A stretch of 64,000 nt of DNA, from the NCBI GenBank assembly GCA_017643925.1, contig JAEPML010000014.1:1-64000 (forward strand), read 5' to 3'. Below the pieces are notes generated by a model. That model was not told where the DNA came from. It saw only the letters and a list, made by a program, of their open reading frames with translations, and ran no database searches. A program made the translations under genes and the position numbers. Source of the DNA: Roseibium sp. GTDB lineage: Bacteria; Pseudomonadota; Alphaproteobacteria; Rhizobiales; Stappiaceae. Below, piece after piece: positions 58,958 through 64,000 of the stretch (its first letter is position 1; each line of letters opens with the position of its first letter).

Positions 58958-60267
58958 ACCTTGGAGGCAGGGTCGTTGCGTTCAAGCGCGTGGAACATGC
59001 GTCCCCGTTCGGCAAACAGGACGAAACCAATGGCGATCAGACCATAGGCTGTGAAGGCGAGGCCAAGCGGGGCGGTGGAACCGTCATAGAGCTGCCCCAT
59101 GACATAGCCGAGAAACGCCCCACCCGCCGTGCTGATGAAGCCAATGACCGACGCAGCCGTTCCTGCGATCTTGCCGAGCGGCTCCATGGCCATGGCATTG
59201 AAATTCGCACCGACAAATCCGAAACAGGTCATGACGATTGTGACCAGGATGAAGAATACCCAGAGGTTTTCGTGTCCAAGAGCGGAAAAGGCGAAGATGG
59301 CAAATCCGAAAACCGTGTAGACGATCAGTGCGGCATGCGACAGACGGCGCATGCCGAGCGCTTCAACCAGCTGGGCATTGGTGAAGGAGGCAACTGCCAT
59401 GGACACCGCGATTGACGCAAAGACCAGCGGGAACATCCGGCCGAGATCGAAGACATCGACGAAAACCTGCTGCGACATGGCCAGAAACGCGAAGAGACCC
59501 CCGAAGATGAATGCGGTGCCGACCGCGTAACCCAGGCAGGCCCGCGTTGTGAGCGCTGTCCTGTAGGCCTCGGAGATCTTGGCAAGCTCGATCGGACGAC
59601 GGTTTTCCCGCGCCAGGGTTTCCGGCAACCGCAGGGCCGACCAGACCAGCATGATGCAGCCCGACACGAGCAGCATGGTGAAAATCCATCGCCAGCCGGA
59701 CACCAGGAGAATGGCCTGGCCGATCGCAGGGGCAATGACGGGAACCGACATGAAGACCATCATGACAAGCGACATCATCTTGCCCATGCGCCGTCCCGTG
59801 TAGCAATCCCTGACAACGGAAAGCGCCGCCACCCGGGCGCCAGCACAGCCCACGCCCTGGAACACCCGGGCAAGCAGAAGCTGGTTGAGGTCCTGCGTGA
59901 AGATCGCGGCGACACTGGCGACGCTGTAAAGGGCCAGGCCGCCGACCAGAACCGTCCTGCGACCCAGTGAATCCGCAATCGGTCCAAAGAACAGCTGAGC
60001 GCCGCCAAAGCCAAACAGGTAGGACACCAGAATAAGGTGCCGGTCGTTTTCCCGGACGATATTCAGGGCATCGCCAATTGCGGGAAGTGCCGGCAGCATC
60101 ACATCAATTGCCAGGGCATTCAGTGCCATGATCATTGCGATAATGGTGATGAATTCCGCCAGCGGAATACCGGGATCCCGCAGCACTTCCGGGTTGCCGC
60201 CAGAACCTGTCTGCTGTCCCGCTGTTTCGTCTGCGGACTCGTATGAGGGATCGCTCGTTTGCTTCAC
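58954..60267 (-). CDS. Bcr/CflA family multidrug MFS transporter
   Basis: A 437-residue protein with twelve membrane helices and a ~30-residue hydrophilic N-terminus. Helix 1 carries 'LNALAIDVMLPALPAIGDAL' and the loop-2 motif A region reads FFGPIADSLGRRTVLVGG, typical of Bcr/CflA drug:proton antiporters (DHA1). 'VGCAGARVAALSVVRDCYTG' is motif C. It likely exports drugs or sulfonamide-like compounds; the substrate is unknown. It is convergent with the 94-residue gene (overlapping stops) and lies downstream of moaE on the same strand. Confidence 0.92.
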   Translation of the reverse strand: MKQTSDPSYESADETAGQQTGSGGNPEVLRDPGIPLAEFITIIAMIMALNALAIDVMLPALPAIGDALNIVRENDRHLILVSYLFGFGGAQLFFGPIADSLGRRTVLVGGLALYSVASVAAIFTQDLNQLLLARVFQGVGCAGARVAALSVVRDCYTGRRMGKMMSLVMMVFMSVPVIAPAIGQAILLVSGWRWIFTMLLVSGCIMLVWSALRLPETLARENRRPIELAKISEAYRTALTTRACLGYAVGTAFIFGGLFAFLAMSQQVFVDVFDLGRMFPLVFASIAVSMAVASFTNAQLVEALGMRRLSHAALIVYTVFGFAIFAFSALGHENLWVFFILVTIVMTCFGFVGANFNAMAMEPLGKIAGTAASVIGFISTAGGAFLGYVMGQLYDGSTAPLGLAFTAYGLIAIGFVLFAERGRMFHALERNDPASKV

Positions 60268-60354
60268 GTGGGACCAGACCAGTTTGAAAGGGCAGGTCCG
60301 TCGGGCGGGCCTGGGAAAAAGAAGGATATAGTGCAGCTGCAGGCCAGGTTTATG

Positions 60355-60822
60355 TCAAGTGTTCACCCAGCGAGCCGCGTCGTCGTCATCGCCGGACTTG
60401 GCCTCGACCCACGTGCTTTCTTCACCGGAAACAAGATGTTCCTTCTTCCAGAACGGAGCACGCGTTTTTAGAAAGTCCATCAGAAAGTCGGCGGCTTCGA
60501 AGGCTGCCCGGCGGTGTGCTGAAGCGGCGATTACCAAAACGATATTCTCGCCCGGTGGAATTTTGCCAAATCTGTGTACGACCGTCAGGCCAGTGAGCGG
60601 CCATCGGTCGATAGCCTGGTTGGCAATCCGCGTCAGTTCCGCTTCGGCCATGCCCGGATAGTGTTCAAGTTCAAGAGCGCTCAAGGTTCCAGCTTCGTCC
60701 CGGCACAGGCCAACGAAGCTCACAAGCGCCCCGACATCCTTGCGGTTCCGGGTCAGCTCTTGCGCTTCCTGGCCGGCATCGAAATCCTCTGCCTGAACTC
60801 TTACAAGCGGGGTGACGGTCAT
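60355..60822 (-). CDS. moaE: Molybdopterin synthase catalytic subunit
   Basis: A 155-residue MoaE that transfers sulfur from thiocarboxylated MoaD to precursor Z, making molybdopterin. 'ALVSFVGLCRDE', 'VVHRFGKIPPGENIVLVIAA', 'HRRAAFEAADFLMDFLKTRA' and the catalytic 'PFWKKEHL' are present. Length is normal. It starts three bases after the moaD stop, so the pair is co-translated. A MOSC-domain protein encoded at 42.5 kb may use the cofactor. Confidence 0.96.
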   Translation of the reverse strand: MTVTPLVRVQAEDFDAGQEAQELTRNRKDVGALVSFVGLCRDEAGTLSALELEHYPGMAEAELTRIANQAIDRWPLTGLTVVHRFGKIPPGENIVLVIAASAHRRAAFEAADFLMDFLKTRAPFWKKEHLVSGEESTWVEAKSGDDDDAARWVNT

Positions 60823-60825
60823 GGG

Positions 60826-61077
60826 TCACCCACCTGTCATGGGGGGGAAGAACGCTGCCTCACGCGCATCGCCAAGTGACACGTCAGGTTCGACATGCAA
60901 CTGGTCCAGGGCCACGCGGATGGCATCTTCTTCCTCGAAGGCAGCAGCGTGGTTCTCGGACAGCGATTTCAGATGCGCGATCAGGTCCGCGACGGTTTTC
61001 ACGTTGCCTGGAACGTCGATTGTTTCTTCTTCAACGCCAACACGTTCACGAACCCAGGCGAAATAGCGAATGTTCAT
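60826..61077 (-). CDS. moaD: Molybdopterin synthase sulfur carrier subunit
   Basis: An 83-residue ubiquitin-fold protein from the ATG at 61077 with GAGGG upstream. It ends in the diagnostic Gly-Gly (PPMTGG), which is activated and thiocarboxylated. The N-terminus begins MNIRYFAWVRERVGV. It is directly upstream of moaE and 51 bp downstream of pgsA on the same strand. Confidence 0.95.
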   Translation of the reverse strand: MNIRYFAWVRERVGVEEETIDVPGNVKTVADLIAHLKSLSENHAAAFEEEDAIRVALDQLHVEPDVSLGDAREAAFFPPMTGG

Positions 61078-61128
61078 CAGAACCCTCGAAAAGCAGAATG
61101 TGCGGCCCGTCGACACGCGGGCAACCGA

Positions 61129-61701
61129 CTATTCGGTAATAAGGTGACCAATCCCGGCCCGGAAGTAGTCGTACCCCGTATATAGAGTAAGAAGCGCAGC
61201 GAGCCAAAGCGCGATCAGTCCGGTCAGGGTCGTGTACTGGAAAACGGTGTCGCCTGCAGGCCCTGCCAGCAGAAACGCAATGGCCACCAGCTGAACCGTC
61301 GTTTTCCACTTTGCCAACTGGGTGACAGGAACGCTGACCTGCAGTTCAGCCAAAAATTCGCGCAGGCCCGACACCAGAATTTCGCGGCAAAGGATGATGA
61401 TCGCCGCGATCATGGACCATCCCCAAATGGTGCCGTCTGCCGCCAGCATCAGGAGACAGACCGAAACAAGCAGCTTGTCCGCAATCGGGTCAAGCATGCG
61501 CCCGAGCGCCGATTGTTGTTGCCAGGCCCGGGCCAGGTAGCCGTCAAAGAAGTCGGTAATCGCTGCAACCACAAAGATGCCAAGCGCAATCCAGCGGGGC
61601 GTTGTTCCATCGAAGTAGAAACAGGCCGCGACAGCAGGCACCGCGAGAATACGCCCATAGGTCAGGATATTGGGCAGGCTGAATACGATTTGTCTCGACA
61701 T
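61129..61701 (-). CDS. pgsA: CDP-diacylglycerol-glycerol-3-phosphate 3-phosphatidyltransferase
   Basis: A 190-residue membrane enzyme from the ATG at 61701 making phosphatidylglycerol phosphate. The CDP-alcohol phosphatidyltransferase motif is complete: DG-x2-AR-x8-G-x3-D-x3-D as DGYLAR...GRMLDPIADKL. Five to six membrane helices are visible, and it begins MSRQIVFSLPNILTYGRI. It lies upstream of moaD on the minus strand, an arrangement (pgsA-moaD-moaE) common in alphaproteobacteria. Phosphatidylglycerol is also the lipid donor for Lgt. Confidence 0.95.
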   Translation of the reverse strand: MSRQIVFSLPNILTYGRILAVPAVAACFYFDGTTPRWIALGIFVVAAITDFFDGYLARAWQQQSALGRMLDPIADKLLVSVCLLMLAADGTIWGWSMIAAIIILCREILVSGLREFLAELQVSVPVTQLAKWKTTVQLVAIAFLLAGPAGDTVFQYTTLTGLIALWLAALLTLYTGYDYFRAGIGHLITE

Positions 61702-61834
61702 ATCTGCTTTCAGAGTGTGGGCATCCTTGCCCAAGACCGGGCCGCGGAAAGAGGTTGTGCAGGTGTCAAAACCTGATGAAATCTGCTGGCTTGGTCATTC
61801 AGGAGAAGACACCGGCCAAGTTCGATCCACTTCG

Positions 61835-62122
61835 TCAATCGAATATGGTATCGCCTTGCTGGTCAATCATCATTTTGGCTTTCCGTACCATTTCATTGGC
61901 TGCATCGGCTTCCGCCGGCATGGTGTCGGCACGAATGAACTGATGGACCTTCGTCTCTTCACCAAAGGTTTTTTCGATGCGGCCTGCCACCTGCCACTGA
62001 CCATTCGTGCTCATGGGAGCCGCGATAATCCGGAAACTGTCGTATTCAACGACCGTGCTCTTCTTGCTGGACTTGCCTTCACCGGAAGACCCGAACAGCG
62101 TCTTAAAAATCTTGCCAATCAT
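61835..62122 (-). CDS. HlyU-family protein
   Basis: A 96-residue protein from the ATG at 62122. It resembles HlyU of vibrios (PF10115): an N-terminal MIGKIFKTLFG, 'VEYDSFRIIAAPMSTNGQWQ', 'HQFIRADTMPAEADAANEMV' and a final 'DQQGDTIFD'. Despite the name, such small proteins in alphaproteobacteria have unknown roles, and this is not the helix-turn-helix ArsR-type HlyU. It is located between pgsA and tdk on the minus strand. A short hairpin (62148-62165) lies just upstream of its start. No strong SD. Confidence 0.85.
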   Translation of the reverse strand: MIGKIFKTLFGSSGEGKSSKKSTVVEYDSFRIIAAPMSTNGQWQVAGRIEKTFGEETKVHQFIRADTMPAEADAANEMVRKAKMMIDQQGDTIFD

Positions 62123-62284
62123 CAGGGTGCCTATCCTGTCCCGTTTGTCCCCTTTTAGAAGGGGAGACATTGGGCTTCAAGGCATGAGTGGTAATCTACC
62201 TGGTATTGGTGTGCGAGGAATGCGGCTTTGCAACCTGTCTGAGTTCCCGGGTGATGCCTGGAAATTCAGACGGTACCCGAAGAG

Positions 62285-62863
62285 TTATCCCAATTCCCGT
62301 CGGTACCAGTGTTTCCTGCAAAGCGGAACGTAGGTTTCGTTGCCTCCGATCACCACTTGATCACCCTCTTCGACAATCCGGCCTTCTCCATCCAGCCGGG
62401 CAACCATGGTTGCCTTGCGTCCACACCAGCAGATCGTCTTGATTTCTTTCAGGCTGTCGGAAATTGCGAGCAGGGCCGCGCTTCCCGGAAACAGTTTGCC
62501 CTGAAAGTCGGTCCGCAGACCAAAACAGAGAACCGGGATGCGAAGTTCATCGGCAATCCTTGCCAGCTGCCAGACCTGTTCCTCAGTCAGGAACTGCGCC
62601 TCATCCACGAAAAGTGCATCGATTTTTTCAGTTTCGTGCGCATTTCGGACATGTTCGAAGACGTTGTCTTCCGCGTTGAACACGTCCGCATCCGCAGACA
62701 GGCCGATCCGGGACGCAATCGTGCCCTTGCCGGCACGATCATCGAAGGCCGCTATCAACAGGAGCACTTTCATGCCCCTTTCCTTGTAGTTATAGGCCGC
62801 CTGCAGAAGGACAGTGGATTTGCCGGCGTTCATCGAAGAATAGTTGAAATAGAGTTTGGCCAT
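62285..62863 (-). CDS. tdk: Thymidine kinase
   Basis: A 192-residue type II thymidine kinase from the ATG at 62863, making dTMP from thymidine and ATP. The P-loop is YSSMNAGKSTVLLQ, with DEAQFL (Walker B/lasso) and the zinc ligands CWCGRKATM and CRKHWYRR. Full length. It lies on the minus strand between the HlyU-like gene and the endonuclease-family gene. The SD is weak. Confidence 0.96.
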   Translation of the reverse strand: MAKLYFNYSSMNAGKSTVLLQAAYNYKERGMKVLLLIAAFDDRAGKGTIASRIGLSADADVFNAEDNVFEHVRNAHETEKIDALFVDEAQFLTEEQVWQLARIADELRIPVLCFGLRTDFQGKLFPGSAALLAISDSLKEIKTICWCGRKATMVARLDGEGRIVEEGDQVVIGGNETYVPLCRKHWYRRELG

Positions 62864-62957
62864 GCGTCCGGACGAGAATCGATTTGTAGGTTCCCGCAGT
62901 GTTTCCAATTCGGGGCAAGTCCTCAAACACTTTTACGCAGAAGGCACAGCTTATGGC

Positions 62958-64000
62958 CTAGTTTTCCGGCGATTGCGACCGAGAGATCTCGACAATCAGC
63001 GGCAGATGGTCCGAACCGATATGCGGGCCGAGTGAAACATTCAGCACCGGCAAGTCCTTCGAAACGGCGAACTGATCCACGGGGGCACCCAGGATCCAGT
63101 GCAGTCGGTAATCGAAGAAGAAGCGCGTCGTCTGGGGCCAGCCATCCGGATAGGCCGTGACCAGGTTGTTTTCTGCCAGTGTTTCCTGAAACCGACCCGA
63201 CCAGGGCGAGCTGTTCCAGTCGCCGATTGCCAGGATGTTTTCGCCATGGGTGTCCTGCAAGTCGGCCAGGACACGGTCGACTTCGTCAAAATACCTGCGC
63301 TTGTTTTTCCATCGTGATTTGGTTCTCGGGCTATCGGGATGGATGACAAGCATGTGCAAAGGCGAGGTGCCGGTATCGAGTGTGAGGGACAACAGCTCCC
63401 TGTCGGCGTTGTAGTAGACATTGGCGCCGGGGCGCAGCGCCCCTTCGATAATGCGCGAGTCCGAATTCAGGACCGGAAACCGGGAATAGACAACAAGACC
63501 GCCAAGTTCACCCACGACAAGATGCTCCGGGAAGCCGTTGCTTCCGGCATTGCCGACCGGAAGACCGAGCCTTTCCCAACGTCGTTCCTGCAGCCACCAG
63601 AGAGCTTCCTGGATGACAATGATGTCGGCATTTTCCTTCTCGAGAAACGCCTTGAGGACCCTGTCGCCCAGGAAGAGATGTTCCAGGTTTATCGAAATGA
63701 CCTTGATGGGCCGTGCATCGCTATCCAGCCGTGCCAGGGAAACCGTGTTATCGACAGTGCGCAACGCCGTCAGCGCTGCAAGACTGACGAGTGACAAGAC
63801 CGCCAGAGCCCAGACTGTCTTGTAGAGGAGCGCCAGCCGATGCCGCATGAAAAGACCGGCTGTACCGGCAAGACATCCGGCAAGCCCTGCTGCCAGGAAC
63901 TGCCGGAGAAAAAAGCTCATATTGTCCGCAAGCCAGAACTTGGGCGCAGCAAAATTGGAAAGTCCCATGGCGCCGACCAGCAGAGCCCCGAGGCAACCGC
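62958..64000 (-). CDS. Endonuclease/exonuclease/phosphatase family membrane protein (5' end beyond window)
   Basis: The C-terminal ~230 residues form an EEP-fold (DNase I-like) domain: 'ISINLEHLFLGD', 'ADIIVIQEALWW', a 'LVIHPDSP' region, 'ILAIGDWNSSPW' and the terminal 'GSDHLPLIVEIS' catalytic His. The N-terminus has at least two hydrophobic helices, so the domain is probably membrane-anchored and faces the periplasm (YafD-like, inference). An ATG exists at 63968, but the frame stays open with a hydrophobic GCLGALLVGA stretch up to the window edge, so the real start is probably outside. Confidence 0.85.
   Translation of the reverse strand, partial: GCLGALLVGAMGLSNFAAPKFWLADNMSFFLRQFLAAGLAGCLAGTAGLFMRHRLALLYKTVWALAVLSLVSLAALTALRTVDNTVSLARLDSDARPIKVISINLEHLFLGDRVLKAFLEKENADIIVIQEALWWLQERRWERLGLPVGNAGSNGFPEHLVVGELGGLVVYSRFPVLNSDSRIIEGALRPGANVYYNADRELLSLTLDTGTSPLHMLVIHPDSPRTKSRWKNKRRYFDEVDRVLADLQDTHGENILAIGDWNSSPWSGRFQETLAENNLVTAYPDGWPQTTRFFFDYRLHWILGAPVDQFAVSKDLPVLNVSLGPHIGSDHLPLIVEISRSQSPEN

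Noticed and set aside
1-64000. CRISPR arrays, insertion sequences, prophage or integrative element boundaries
   Set aside because: No repeated spacers, transposase, integrase, phage structural genes or flanking att-like direct repeats were found. Terminators and short palindromes explain the repeats seen, apart from the gap at 38.6-39.1 kb.

Overview
This 64 kb chromosomal window is GC-rich and very gene-dense. It looks like an alphaproteobacterium of the Hyphomicrobiales, probably close to the marine Stappiaceae (Roseibium/Labrenzia); that placement is inference from gene order and protein style, not from a search. Supporting signs are the moxR-DUF58-BatA/DUF4159 operon divergent from DUF1285-NUDIX-DUF6111-CCA genes, an alphaproteobacterial-type fbcFBC (petABC) operon, a MarR/OmpR/histidine-kinase set beside ilvE resembling petP-petR, and a long Ctc-type L25. 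I saw no rRNA, tRNA, CRISPR array, prophage, insertion sequence or integrase.

Layout. 0.4-0.9 kb: an acetyltransferase. 0.9-7.8 kb (minus): a MoxR AAA+ ATPase followed by three membrane or cytosolic proteins, each with a VWA-like segment. 8.0-10.9 kb (plus): DUF1285, CoA pyrophosphatase, DUF6111 and CCA-adding enzyme. 10.9-13.7 kb: an HD-GYP protein, then hemF and a TrmL-type methyltransferase. 13.7-21.7 kb: two paralogous fused ABC exporters flanking a chemoreceptor, a PAS-GGDEF-EAL protein and a small membrane protein. 22.0-24.7 kb: cytochrome bc1 operon with a structured leader. 25-28.7 kb: purine salvage (mtnP, apt), bluB, GNAT and a MaoC pair. 28.7-33.3 kb: secreted protein, AraC-GyrI regulator, epimerase, SLC13 permease and a 55-codon small gene. 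33.4-38.5 kb: an FAH-family hydrolase divergent from a GntR regulator and a NitT/TauT-type ABC importer with two permeases. 38.5-39.1 kb: a geneless convergent gap full of inverted repeats. 39.1-41.8 kb: ychF, pth, rplY. 42-44.7 kb: TfoX-like, MOSC-MarR operon and a divergent secreted protein with a long palindromic operator. 44.9-51.3 kb: Cache-like secreted protein, prs, lipoprotein, an M24-fold enzyme without the usual metal ligands, pgeF-like, midA-like, lgt. 51.4-54.6 kb: ubiK, YbjN-like, proC, TetR/COQ9-like, csaA. 54.6-58.5 kb: histidine kinase, OmpR-type regulator, MarR regulator, ilvE. 58.7-64 kb: small unknown, Bcr/CflA transporter, moaE, moaD, pgsA, HlyU-like, tdk and an endonuclease/exonuclease/phosphatase-family protein cut by the window edge.

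Much of the window is housekeeping (translation quality, heme, respiration, nucleotide salvage, molybdopterin, phospholipid). The more individual parts are the signalling and export block at 11-22 kb, the importer island at 33-38.5 kb, the MarR/MOSC/secreted-protein divergon at 43-44.7 kb, and the repeat-rich gap at 38.5-39.1 kb. Starts were moved downstream from the longest open frame wherever a Shine-Dalgarno sequence or family length argued for it.
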